A stretch of 64,000 bases of DNA. Origin: JACMRP01 sp047302465 (GTDB taxonomy: Bacteria > Bdellovibrionota > Bdellovibrionia > Bdellovibrionales > Bdellovibrionaceae). The position numbers were made by a program, and so were the translations under genes. Below, piece after piece: positions 6,725 through 15,318 of this stretch. Numbering within the stretch: position 1 is the first letter of the stretch; the number at the start of each line of letters is the position of its first letter. The notes under the pieces were generated by a model, which saw only the letters and a program-made list of their open reading frames with translations, was not told where the DNA came from and made no database searches. The stretch spans positions 186,001 to 250,000 of the forward strand of contig NZ_CP178621.1 in the NCBI RefSeq assembly GCF_047302465.1. Direction: 5' to 3'.

Positions 6725-8578
6725 ATGCTTCACCGCTCAACTAGGCCCGCATTGATAGTGATCGCTTTACTCACGCTCTCCGCATGCGCTTCTTTCCAAG
6801 ATTCGGAAAAAGCTCCTTACTACGATGCCGCCTTCAACGATAAAAATCGCGCACCAGCAGCGTTTTCTCCGCAGTTGGCAACCGGTGGTGACGGAGCGAC
6901 AACAGTTTTAGATCCTCTCTACCTCAGAACTCAAGCGGACTACTACTTCGCAATGGGTGAGGCTTACAGCTTGGACGGTAATCATGGCAAAGCCATTGAT
7001 GCCTTCAAGATGACACTTCTTTATGACCAAGAATCTGCAATGGTGAATATCCGTTTAGCCACAGAGTACTTTAAAACAGCTCAGTTCACCGAGTCTTTGA
7101 CCCAAGCTGAAGAAGCTATTCACAAAGATTCAAAAAACATCGAAGCTCGCTTGTTGTTGGGTGGTTTGTATTTGTCATTGAAACTTTTTCCAAAGGCGAT
7201 CACTCAGTACGAATACGTATTGAAGGTTCAGCCAAACAACGTGGAAGCTCCAGTATATTTGGGAGCTGCTTACACCGAGATCAAACAATACGAAAAAGCT
7301 GTGAAGTTCTTTGATTCGTTGATCAAGAACGAAGATTACGCTTCGCCACACCTTGCTTACTATTATATTGGCCGTGTTCGCTCTGAGCAAAAAGGGGACG
7401 CATTCCAAAAGGCAGCACTCAAGGCTTATCAAAAAGCCATCGACTTGAAGCCAGATTTCTTGGATGCATACACAGCGCTTGCTTCTTACTACACACAAAA
7501 AGGTCAGGAAGATAAAGCCTTCGCTCTTTATAAAAAGTACCAAAAAGAACAAGGCCCTAGCCCGAAAGTGGCAGAGATCTTGGCTCAAATGTATGTGGAA
7601 AGTGAGCAATATGATTTGGCTTACGAACAGTACCAAATCTTGGAAAACACTTCTGACGATACTTTGAATATCAAATTGAAGATGGCTTTGATCTTGATTG
7701 AAAGAAAAGATTTCGCCCAAGCTGCGGCGAAGTTGGAAGACATCTTAGGTGATGCTCCAGAGTCTGACAAAATCCGCTTTTACTTAGGCGCTGTTTTTGA
7801 AGAGACCAAAGACTATGATAAGGCAATTGCACACTTCAAAAAGATTCCGTCATCTAGCCAGTTTTTCGGTGAAGCAATGGTTCACACGGCCTACATGATG
7901 AAAAACAAAGGCCGTCTCAGTGAAGCGGTAGAAGTGATCGAAGGCGCTTTGAAAGAGCGTAAAGATCAATCTCAGTTGTATGCGATGTACGCTTCTTTGA
8001 TGGACGAGCGTGGCGATTACAACAAAGCAATTACAATGTTAACTGATGCTGTAGAGAAATTCCCTGAGAATGCTCAGTTGAGATTCTATTACGGTACGCT
8101 GTTTGATCGTACTGGTAAAAAAGATCGCGTGATTGTTGAGATGAAGAAAGTGTTAGAGCTTGATCCGAAACATGTACAAGCTATGAACTACTTGGCTTTC
8201 ACATGGGCTGAAAATAACACGAATCTTGGTGAAGCCGAGAAGATGGCTCGCAATGCTCTTTCGATTGATCCAAAAGATGGTTACATCATGGATACATTGG
8301 GATGGATCCTCTATAAACAGGGTCGTTTCAACGAAGCAGTGAAAGTGCTTGAAGCAGCGTTCAAACATCAGTCTTCCGTGAGCATTATCGCGGAACACTT
8401 GGGTGACGCTTACTACAAACATCAAATGGTGGAAAAAGCTAAGAAGATGTATATCAAAGCTGCGGATTTAGAGACGGATTCTAAAAAAGTAGAAACCATC
8501 AAAGCTAAAATCACTGCGATCGAAAAGCAGCAAATCCCTGTTGATATGCGTATGCCTGCGTCGGCCGACGGCCGCTAG
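6725..8578 (+). CDS. TPR-repeat lipoprotein
   Basis: A 617-residue lipoprotein. Signal peptide with lipobox LSAC (Cys21). From about residue 75 to 600 it consists of tetratricopeptide repeats, about fourteen by eye, with the usual W/Y-G-A-P spacing (for example YFAMGEAYSLDGNHGKAIDAFKMTL and LGWILYKQGRFNEAVKVLEAAFKH). TPR solenoids mediate protein-protein contact; large TPR lipoproteins in this group are often part of outer-membrane assembly or gliding/secretion complexes, but no specific partner can be named. A good ribosome site AAGGAG precedes the ATG. A second lipoprotein gene follows 50 bases downstream. Confidence 0.87.
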   Translation: MLHRSTRPALIVIALLTLSACASFQDSEKAPYYDAAFNDKNRAPAAFSPQLATGGDGATTVLDPLYLRTQADYYFAMGEAYSLDGNHGKAIDAFKMTLLYDQESAMVNIRLATEYFKTAQFTESLTQAEEAIHKDSKNIEARLLLGGLYLSLKLFPKAITQYEYVLKVQPNNVEAPVYLGAAYTEIKQYEKAVKFFDSLIKNEDYASPHLAYYYIGRVRSEQKGDAFQKAALKAYQKAIDLKPDFLDAYTALASYYTQKGQEDKAFALYKKYQKEQGPSPKVAEILAQMYVESEQYDLAYEQYQILENTSDDTLNIKLKMALILIERKDFAQAAAKLEDILGDAPESDKIRFYLGAVFEETKDYDKAIAHFKKIPSSSQFFGEAMVHTAYMMKNKGRLSEAVEVIEGALKERKDQSQLYAMYASLMDERGDYNKAITMLTDAVEKFPENAQLRFYYGTLFDRTGKKDRVIVEMKKVLELDPKHVQAMNYLAFTWAENNTNLGEAEKMARNALSIDPKDGYIMDTLGWILYKQGRFNEAVKVLEAAFKHQSSVSIIAEHLGDAYYKHQMVEKAKKMYIKAADLETDSKKVETIKAKITAIEKQQIPVDMRMPASADGR

Positions 8579-8591
8579 TTCCGATTATTTC

Positions 8592-8621
8592 TTGTCAAAT
8601 CCGAAGACGCTTCATTATCCT
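8592..8621 (+). promoter_or_regulatory. Sigma-70 type promoter, possibly for a leaderless mRNA
   Basis: TTGTCA at 8592-8597, an 18-base spacer and TATCCT at 8616-8621. Transcription would start near 8628, directly at the ATG at 8629. No ribosome site precedes that ATG, which fits a leaderless transcript. Read-through from the TPR gene is also possible since no terminator separates them. Confidence 0.45.
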
Positions 8622-8628
8622 TGTGATC

Positions 8629-9261
8629 ATGAAGCGTTTATTTTTTGTCCTAGCCGCGAGTGTCGTTTTGGTTTCTTGCGGAACCAAACAAGTTAAACCT
8701 CCTCTCCCTCAAGGAAGCTATCAAAAAGCTCAGTGGGAAACGAAAGCTGTCGTCCGCGACTTAAAAGCTAACAAATCCCATACAGTTGATATCGATATCC
8801 AGGGCGACTATCCCGAAAAATTGCGAATGGAAGTGAAAGCCTTCATGGGCACCGCTGTTGCGAGTCTTGCATTGAATAGCGAAGATATTCGTTACACGAT
8901 TTACCCTCAAAAAAAATTCTTTGAAGGTCATGCGAGCGAAGGCTCATTTATGCCTTTGATGAATATTCCACTTCATCCACGCAATTTTATGAGTATCGCT
9001 TATGATACGCCAATGCGAGGGGCGGGCTGGACCTGCGCCAAAGGTCCAGATGGCTTATTAGCTGAGTGCAATCAGGTTGGAAAAAGCATCAAGGTGCAAT
9101 GGCAAGAACGAACACCCGAGGGGCAAAAGAAGGTGCTTATTACGGGCCCCACGTTCGAGATGAGGTGGCTATTTAAACCGCCCCAGACAGAGGTCCAGTT
9201 CAAAGATGAAACATTCGTTTTAATGGCCCCGCCAGAGTTCAAAACAATACAGCTCAAATAA
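8629..9261 (+). CDS. LolB-like lipoprotein
   Basis: A 210-residue lipoprotein with a short signal peptide and lipobox LVSC (Cys17). The rest looks like a LolB-type unclosed beta-barrel: strands LRMEVKAFMGTAVASLALNSEDIRYTIY, then a helix and the segment LMNIPLHPRNF that resembles the LolB region around its wing and PL motif. LolB receives lipoproteins from LolA and places them in the outer membrane; deltaproteobacteria often lack a clear LolB, so this could be a functional substitute, but similarity is weak. The start is the ATG at 8629; a GTG at 8623 is in frame. Two internal cysteines (in WTCAKG and AECNQ) could form a disulphide. Confidence 0.6.
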   Translation: MKRLFFVLAASVVLVSCGTKQVKPPLPQGSYQKAQWETKAVVRDLKANKSHTVDIDIQGDYPEKLRMEVKAFMGTAVASLALNSEDIRYTIYPQKKFFEGHASEGSFMPLMNIPLHPRNFMSIAYDTPMRGAGWTCAKGPDGLLAECNQVGKSIKVQWQERTPEGQKKVLITGPTFEMRWLFKPPQTEVQFKDETFVLMAPPEFKTIQLK

Positions 9262-9400
9262 ACAATAAGGCTTAATACCCAAAAATTTAATAATCAGTTT
9301 CTAACCATCTTAGATTGAGATAGCATCATATATAGGAGGACCTCGAGAGTCCTCTTAGAAGCCACTAGACCGTGGAGCAACTCTTCACAAGGAGTGAACT

Positions 9401-11476
9401 ATGGCCTCACCTTTAGATCTGAAGCAAATCGTATCAAATTGGCAGAATTCCGGCGAGCGCGTGAATGCCCACTGGTCAGGAAGTTTCGATGATTATTTGG
9501 CTCTTGTAAAAAAGAACCCAAAAGTCACCCGCAATGCCTATCAACGTCTCTATGACATGATCATGGAGTCGGGCACTGAGGACTACATCGACTTCAAAAA
9601 ACAAGTCACTCGTTACAAGTTTTTTGACGATGCTGCCAACAATGGTAAAGACGCGGTCTTCGGGTTGGATGTGGCGCTGATGAAACTTGTGAACGTACTA
9701 AGAGCGGCGTCTCTTGGTTACGGCACCGAAAAACGTGTGATCCTTTTGCACGGTCCGGTGGGAAGCGCGAAATCTACGATTTGCCGTATGATCAAAAAAG
9801 GTCTTGAGGCTTATTCGAAAACAGATTCGGGTCCACTTTATACTTTTGAGTGGGTGGATGAAGATGGAAAATTGGACGGTCTTCTTGGTAAGGGCGCAAA
9901 AGTGTTCCCAAGCCCAATGCATGAAGAGCCTTTGCTCCTCATTCCTGAAGAACTTCGTCCGAAAATTTGTGAAGAACTCAATCGCGGTCAAGAAGGCACA
10001 TTCCGCGTGCATATTGATGGTGAGCTCAGCCCACCAAGCCGCTTTATCTTCCGTTCTTTGATGGATCGCTATCATGGCGATTTGATGAAAGTGCTTTCTC
10101 ACGTACGTGTGAAACGCATGTTCTTGTCAGAGGCTGATCGTATCGGTATCGGTACTTTCCAACCGAAAGATGAAAAGAATCAAGACTCTACGGAATTAAC
10201 TGGTGATATCAACTATCGTAAGATTGCTGAGTACGGTTCGGATTCAGATCCACGTGCTTTCAACTTCGACGGGGAGTTCAACGTTGCCAATCGCGGGATC
10301 ATCGAGTTCGTCGAGGTTCTGAAATTAGACGTGGCCTTCTTGTACGATCTTTTGGGAGCTTCTCAAGAGCACAGAGTAAAGCCTAAAAAGTTCGCTCAAA
10401 CTCATATCGACGAAGTGATCATCGGTCATACGAATGAGCCTGAGTATCGTCGTCTTCAAGACAATGAGTTCATGGAAGCCCTCCGTGACCGTACGGTGAA
10501 AATCGATATTCCGTACATCACTCGTTGGAAAGAAGAAGTGAATATCTACAAAAAAGACTTCAACTCTCAAAAACTGAGAGGCATCAGTATCGCTCCGCAT
10601 ACCATTGAAATGGCGGCGATGTGGGCGATCCTGACTCGTTTGGAAAAACCTAAGAAGGCGAATCTGACGAGATTGCAAAAATTGAAACTGTATAACGGTA
10701 AAACTTTGCCGAACTATACGGAAGACAACGTGAAAGAGCTCCGTAAAGAAACTATTCGCGAAGGTCTTGAGGGTATTTCTCCTCGTTACATCCAAGATAA
10801 GCTTTCAAATGCCTTGGTGGCGGCTCAGCAGAACAATAAAGGTTCTGTGAATCCGTTCATGGTGCTGAATGAGCTTGAATCTGGATTAAAAAATCACTCT
10901 TTGCTTTCTAACGAAGAGCTCAAAGCGGATTACCGTGAGCTATTGGGTGTGGTGAAGCAAGAGTACGAAGAAATTATTAAAGCGGAAGTGCAAAGAGCAA
11001 TCAGTGCCGATGAAAGCGCGCTCCAACGTTTGTGCGCAAACTACATCGACAATGTGAAAGCCTACACTCAGAAAGAAAAAGTCCGTAACCAATTCACGGG
11101 TCAGGATGAGGAGCCAGATGAGCGTCTCATGCGCTCGATCGAAGAAAAGATCGAGATCCCTGAATCCCGCAAAGATGATTTCCGTCGCGAGATCATGAAT
11201 TACATCGGGGCTTTGGCGATTGAAGGCAAGAAGTTCAACTATAAGATGAACGAACGTCTTCATAAGGCTTTGGAATTGAAACTTTTTGAAGATCAAAAAG
11301 ACAGTATCAAGCTGACTTCTTTGGTGTCTTCTGTGACCGACAAAGACACGCAAGAGAAGATCGATATCGTGAAGACCCGTTTGATTAAGGATTTCGGTTA
11401 CGATGATGTTTCCGCAACTGATGTCCTCCATTATGTGGCAAGTATCTTTGCCCGTGGGGACGTCAAAAACAAGTAG
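9401..11476 (+). CDS. prkA: PrkA family serine protein kinase
   Basis: A 691-residue PrkA/YeaG protein. The N-terminal AAA-type ATPase domain carries the Walker A variant GPVGSAKS at residues 118-125; the C-terminal half has the PrkA-specific helical and kinase-like region. In E. coli, YeaG acts with YeaH in nitrogen starvation and stationary phase; in Bacillus, PrkA affects sporulation gene expression, and it has been described as kinase or as AAA protease. A strong ribosome site AAGGAG precedes the ATG. yhbH begins eight bases after the stop, and spoVR and a SUI1 gene follow, making one operon. A stress or developmental role is inferred; the substrate is unknown. Confidence 0.95.
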   Translation: MASPLDLKQIVSNWQNSGERVNAHWSGSFDDYLALVKKNPKVTRNAYQRLYDMIMESGTEDYIDFKKQVTRYKFFDDAANNGKDAVFGLDVALMKLVNVLRAASLGYGTEKRVILLHGPVGSAKSTICRMIKKGLEAYSKTDSGPLYTFEWVDEDGKLDGLLGKGAKVFPSPMHEEPLLLIPEELRPKICEELNRGQEGTFRVHIDGELSPPSRFIFRSLMDRYHGDLMKVLSHVRVKRMFLSEADRIGIGTFQPKDEKNQDSTELTGDINYRKIAEYGSDSDPRAFNFDGEFNVANRGIIEFVEVLKLDVAFLYDLLGASQEHRVKPKKFAQTHIDEVIIGHTNEPEYRRLQDNEFMEALRDRTVKIDIPYITRWKEEVNIYKKDFNSQKLRGISIAPHTIEMAAMWAILTRLEKPKKANLTRLQKLKLYNGKTLPNYTEDNVKELRKETIREGLEGISPRYIQDKLSNALVAAQQNNKGSVNPFMVLNELESGLKNHSLLSNEELKADYRELLGVVKQEYEEIIKAEVQRAISADESALQRLCANYIDNVKAYTQKEKVRNQFTGQDEEPDERLMRSIEEKIEIPESRKDDFRREIMNYIGALAIEGKKFNYKMNERLHKALELKLFEDQKDSIKLTSLVSSVTDKDTQEKIDIVKTRLIKDFGYDDVSATDVLHYVASIFARGDVKNK

Positions 11477-11484
11477 TGTGAAAA

Positions 11485-12579
11485 ATGTCGATTAAAGAAG
11501 ACCACAATCGGTTTAAGGATATCGTTAAGGGAAAGGTGAAAGAGGACTTTAAGAAGTACGTCACCCAAGGGGAGATGATTGGCAAAAGAGAGAATGATTT
11601 TGTCAAAATTCCCCTCCCTCACATTGAGATTCCGAATTTCCGTTATGGTCCAAAACAACAAGGCGGCGTTGGCCAAGGGCAAGGACAACCTGGCGAAGGG
11701 GTTGGCGAGCCTGGTGATGGCCAAGGCCAAGCCGGTGAAAATCCCGGCGAGCACTTGTTGGAAGTCGAACTCAGCATGGATGAACTTGCTGATATCCTGG
11801 GCGAGAAGTTAGAGCTTCCGCGCATCGAACCTAAAGGCAATAAAAACATTGAAATGGAAAAAACCCGTTACTCAGGAATGGCCCCGGTCGGACCTGAGGG
11901 GCTTCGTAACTTCAAGTCTTCTTATAAGAAGGCTTTGAAGCGTTATGTGAGTTCAGGGATCTATAATCCTGAAGACCCGGTGATCGTGCCGATCCGTCGG
12001 GATTTCCAGTATCGCAGCTTTAAAAAAGTAACCAAGCCCATGGCGAAAGCCGTCGTAATCTATATGATGGACGTCTCTGGCTCTATGGGAGACGAGCAAA
12101 AAGAAATCGTTCGTCTAGAAAGTTTCTGGATTAATACTTGGCTGAAGAAGCATTACAAGGGCCTTGAAACCCGCTTCATCATTCACGATGCCGCAGCCAA
12201 AGAAGTCGACGAGGACACTTTCTTCAGAACGAGTGAATCGGGTGGTACTTTGATTAGCTCGGCTTATAAACTTTGCCAACAGATCATTGAAACGGACTAT
12301 CCGGTGAATGAATGGAATATCTATCCATTCCATTTTAGTGACGGTGACAACTGGAGTGGCGAAGACACTCGTTTGTGCACAAAACTTTTGAAAGAATTCT
12401 TCCTACCAAAGACGAATGTCTTTTGTTACGGCCAAGTTGAGAGTAAATACGGCAGCGGTCAGTTCTTAAAAGATTTGCAGAAAGAATTCGGCACCGACGA
12501 GCGAATTATCTGCAGCCAAATTGAAAGCAGAGATAAAATTCTGGATTCCATTAAGGACTTCTTAGGGAAAGGGAAATAA
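11485..12579 (+). CDS. yhbH: YhbH/YeaH family protein (DUF444)
   Basis: A 364-residue DUF444 protein, the regular partner of PrkA. A flexible segment rich in Gly, Gln and Pro (about residues 60-90) is followed by a conserved core with a von Willebrand A-like fold. The metal-binding DxSxS motif is intact (Asp196, Ser198, Ser200 in DVSGSMG) and GGT and DGDNW segments follow in the expected order. The product probably binds a divalent metal and a protein partner. It is placed between prkA and spoVR, with spoVR starting three bases after its stop. The exact biochemical role of the family is not known. Confidence 0.93.
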   Translation: MSIKEDHNRFKDIVKGKVKEDFKKYVTQGEMIGKRENDFVKIPLPHIEIPNFRYGPKQQGGVGQGQGQPGEGVGEPGDGQGQAGENPGEHLLEVELSMDELADILGEKLELPRIEPKGNKNIEMEKTRYSGMAPVGPEGLRNFKSSYKKALKRYVSSGIYNPEDPVIVPIRRDFQYRSFKKVTKPMAKAVVIYMMDVSGSMGDEQKEIVRLESFWINTWLKKHYKGLETRFIIHDAAAKEVDEDTFFRTSESGGTLISSAYKLCQQIIETDYPVNEWNIYPFHFSDGDNWSGEDTRLCTKLLKEFFLPKTNVFCYGQVESKYGSGQFLKDLQKEFGTDERIICSQIESRDKILDSIKDFLGKGK

Positions 12580-12582
12580 GCC

Positions 12583-14106
12583 ATGGCAAATCTCACTCCC
12601 GAACTAGAACGTGAAAGACAGAGAATCTGCCAAATCGCCAAAGATGCAGGGCTTGATTTTTTCGAAACGATTTTCGAGCTCATCACCTATGACCAAATCA
12701 ATCAATTTGCTGCTTACGGGGGTTTTCCCGTTAGATATCCACATTGGAAATTCGGGATGGAATATGAACATCTCTCGAAATCCTATGAGTATGGTCTTTC
12801 TAAAATTTACGAAATGGTGATCAACACCGATCCTTGTTATGCCTACCTAATGGAAGGTAACGCCATGATGGACCAAAAACTGGTTATGGCGCACGTGTAT
12901 GGTCACTGTGATTTCTTTAAAAACAACATTTGGTTTTCAAAAACTAATCGTAAGATGATGGATCAGATGGCAAACCATGCCACGCGTATTCGTCGTTATG
13001 TGGACCGTTACGGTGTAGACACAGTTGAGAACTTTATCGACCTGTGTCTTAGCCTCGAGAACTTGATCGATCGCTATAGCCCCTACGTCGAAAAGTCGAT
13101 TGTGAAAAAAGAAGAAGATACGACTCCGAGGGATCCAGACTTCTTATTGAAGGTCAATCGCCCTTATATGCGCGACTATATCAATCCGCCGGAGTTTGTA
13201 GCGGAGCAGAAACGCAAGATGCAAGAGCTTGCTCAAAAAGCTCACAAGTTTCCAGCGGAACCTGAAAAAGACGTGCTTCGTTTCTTGATTCACAATGCGC
13301 CATTGGCGGACTGGCAGCAGGATATTCTTTCTATCATCCGTGATGAGGCCTATTACTTCTCGCCTCAAGGGATGACAAAAACCATGAATGAGGGCTGGGC
13401 TTCATATTGGCACTCAAAGTTGATGACTGAAAAGATTCTGAATGATTCTGAAATCATCGACTTCGCAGATCATCATAGCGGTACTATGGCAATGGCGCCT
13501 AATGGCTACAATCCTTATAAAGTGGGCATTGAGCTTATGCGGGACATTGAGGACCGATGGAACAAAGGGCAATTTGGTCGCGAGTGGGACCAATGTGATG
13601 ATATTCGCGAACGCAAACATTGGGACAAGAAGTTAGCCTTGGGTCGTCAAAAGATTTTCGAAGTACGAAAGGTCTATAACGATGTAACCTTCATTGACGA
13701 GTTCCTGACGGAAGACTTCTGTGTGCGCAATAAGCTCTTTGTGTACAAGTTTAATAAAAAAACGAATAAGTTTGAGGTCGACACCCGGGACTTTAAAGCC
13801 ATTAAAGCCCAGCTGTTGTTTCATATGACAAACTTTGGACAACCGATTATCCGCATTGAAGATGCCAACTTTGAAAACAGAGGTGAGTTGTTATTAACAC
13901 ACCTTCACGAAGGCATTGATATGCAACCTGATTACATGGAAGCCACTCTGAAGAATATCTATAGGCTCTGGACGCGCCCTGTGAACATTGCGACAGCAAT
14001 GGATGGCGAAGGACAGCTTTTTAGGTTTGATGGAAAAGAGTTTAAGAACTATAAGTTAACTCAAGGACCTAGTCCGAATCCATCTAACACAGAGAACGGG
14101 AATTGA
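12583..14106 (+). CDS. spoVR: SpoVR family protein
   Basis: A 507-residue SpoVR/YcgB protein of normal length. Family landmarks include FGMEYEHLSKSYEYGLSKIYEMVINTDPCYAYLM near the start and NEGWASYWHSKLM in the middle. In Bacillus SpoVR affects spore cortex formation; in non-sporulating bacteria it accompanies PrkA and YhbH and its biochemistry is unresolved. The conserved His and Glu residues around HxxxxMA...GHCDF and NEGWAS look like possible metal ligands, which is inference. Its TGA overlaps the TTG of the next gene (TTGA), so a translation factor is coupled to the operon. Confidence 0.95.
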   Translation: MANLTPELERERQRICQIAKDAGLDFFETIFELITYDQINQFAAYGGFPVRYPHWKFGMEYEHLSKSYEYGLSKIYEMVINTDPCYAYLMEGNAMMDQKLVMAHVYGHCDFFKNNIWFSKTNRKMMDQMANHATRIRRYVDRYGVDTVENFIDLCLSLENLIDRYSPYVEKSIVKKEEDTTPRDPDFLLKVNRPYMRDYINPPEFVAEQKRKMQELAQKAHKFPAEPEKDVLRFLIHNAPLADWQQDILSIIRDEAYYFSPQGMTKTMNEGWASYWHSKLMTEKILNDSEIIDFADHHSGTMAMAPNGYNPYKVGIELMRDIEDRWNKGQFGREWDQCDDIRERKHWDKKLALGRQKIFEVRKVYNDVTFIDEFLTEDFCVRNKLFVYKFNKKTNKFEVDTRDFKAIKAQLLFHMTNFGQPIIRIEDANFENRGELLLTHLHEGIDMQPDYMEATLKNIYRLWTRPVNIATAMDGEGQLFRFDGKEFKNYKLTQGPSPNPSNTENGN

Positions 14107-14468
14107 ATCAAAAGAACACAAAGCTAGTATACTCTACCGATCCTAGGGATCAGCTGTGCTCGAAGTGCAAAGAGTACATTTCTGAGTGCACCTGCGTTAA
14201 ACAGGATCTCGTTCAGTCTCGAAACTTTACGGCAATATTTCGCTTGGAAAAAAACGCGCGCGGCGGCAAGGTAGTGACTGTCGTCGACGGCTTACCTAAA
14301 ATTGAAGCTTATCTAAAGGAGTTGTCGAAGGAGCTCAAGACAAAATGCGGTGTTGGTGGTACATACTCTGTCTCGGGAAAAGAAGGACTGATCGAGATAC
14401 AAGGTGACAAACGCGAGCAAATTAAAAAGATTTTTGAGCAAAAAGGGATAAAATATAAAGGCATGTGA
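14103..14468 (+). CDS. yciH: SUI1/YciH family translation factor
   Basis: A 121-residue protein with a C-terminal SUI1 (eIF1-type) domain: RGGKVVTVVDGL, CGVGGTYS, EIQGDKREQIKKI. The N-terminal part has CxxC-x6-CxC (Cys19, 22, 29, 31), a probable zinc site seen in part of this family. eIF1 homologues in bacteria (E. coli YciH) bind the small ribosomal subunit and may discriminate start codons. The start is a TTG that overlaps the spoVR stop, so expression depends on the PrkA operon. This links the stress-type prkA-yhbH-spoVR module to translation initiation, an inference from position. Confidence 0.9.
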   Translation: MNQKNTKLVYSTDPRDQLCSKCKEYISECTCVKQDLVQSRNFTAIFRLEKNARGGKVVTVVDGLPKIEAYLKELSKELKTKCGVGGTYSVSGKEGLIEIQGDKREQIKKIFEQKGIKYKGM

Positions 14469-14571
14469 GACTTGCCTGTAAAAAACTTTTGTTCTGGATG
14501 TGAGCAATACTAGCCTTGTCAATAATATGCTGTTTCAGAGAGCATATTGAGTGCAAGGGGAGAGATGTAAA

Positions 14572-15255
14572 GTGGCCCAATTAAATAGACGCATTTTGAT
14601 AGTAGATGATTATGAAGAAAGTTGTAAGCTGCTCTCGGAAATCCTGAGCTCAACTTATGAATGTTATTACACATCTGATAGCACGAAGGCATTTAGCCTG
14701 GTGACCGAGAAAAAACCTGATTTGATTCTTCTTGATTATAAAATGCCGGGTCTGATGGGTATCGATATTTGCAAAATGATCCGTGAAAACGAGTCTACAA
14801 AAAACACACCTATTATTTTCGTATCAGGTGCTGCGACGATTGATGAAAAAATCCGCGCTTTTGAACAAGGTGCTGATGACTTTATTTCTAAGCCATTCCA
14901 TGTGAAAGAGCTCATTCTTCGTATTAAGGCTCGCTTGTCTGAAAAAGATCAGGATTTGGGTGCGGAACTTCAAGCTGCAAACTTACGCATGAACTTGCTT
15001 TCACGCCAAGTCTTTGTCGGCGGTGAAGAGGTTCAATTAACTCCTAAGCAGTTCGACATCCTCAAAATGCTTGTTTCTAACAAGAACAATCTTGTGACTC
15101 GTGAGAGATGTTTGGATGAAATCTGGGGTGATACTGAAGTGACTTCACGTAACGTGGATTCGCAAATCAATTACCTTAAGCGCAAAATTAATAAATTCCA
15201 CGGTAAGATCTTGGCTGTTCCAAGCTTGGGTTATCGTTTGGAAGTTCAAGATTAG
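14572..15255 (+). CDS. OmpR family response regulator
   Basis: A 227-residue two-component regulator. The receiver domain has the acidic pair Asp12-Asp13, phosphoacceptor Asp55 (LILLDYKMP), Ser85 and Lys107 (ISKPF). The C-terminal winged helix matches the OmpR/PhoB DNA-binding domain (LTPKQFDILKMLV and VDSQINYLKRKI). The GTG at 14572 is chosen because AGGGGAGAG lies upstream; an earlier in-frame GTG at 14551 lacks one. No histidine kinase is next to it, so its partner is elsewhere; the kinase at 110-2068 is too far to infer a link. It is followed by a strong terminator. Confidence 0.92.
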   Translation: MAQLNRRILIVDDYEESCKLLSEILSSTYECYYTSDSTKAFSLVTEKKPDLILLDYKMPGLMGIDICKMIRENESTKNTPIIFVSGAATIDEKIRAFEQGADDFISKPFHVKELILRIKARLSEKDQDLGAELQAANLRMNLLSRQVFVGGEEVQLTPKQFDILKMLVSNKNNLVTRERCLDEIWGDTEVTSRNVDSQINYLKRKINKFHGKILAVPSLGYRLEVQD

Positions 15256-15280
15256 AGTCACTCGAGAAATTACATGACTA

Positions 15281-15309
15281 AAAAAAGCCAGGCGAACCCT
15301 GGCTTTTTT
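15281..15309. terminator. Bidirectional terminator
   Basis: A-run, GCCAGG, loop CGAAC, CCTGGC, T-run. A perfect six-pair GC stem flanked by A and T runs, between the convergent response regulator and glycine-rich protein genes. Confidence 0.9.
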
Positions 15310-15318
15310 ATTTCTTTG

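Noticed and set aside
14551..14551. GTG at 14551 as start of the response regulator
   Set aside because: The ribosome site AGGGGAGAG would lie inside the protein. The GTG at 14572 gives the usual short N-terminus of the receiver.
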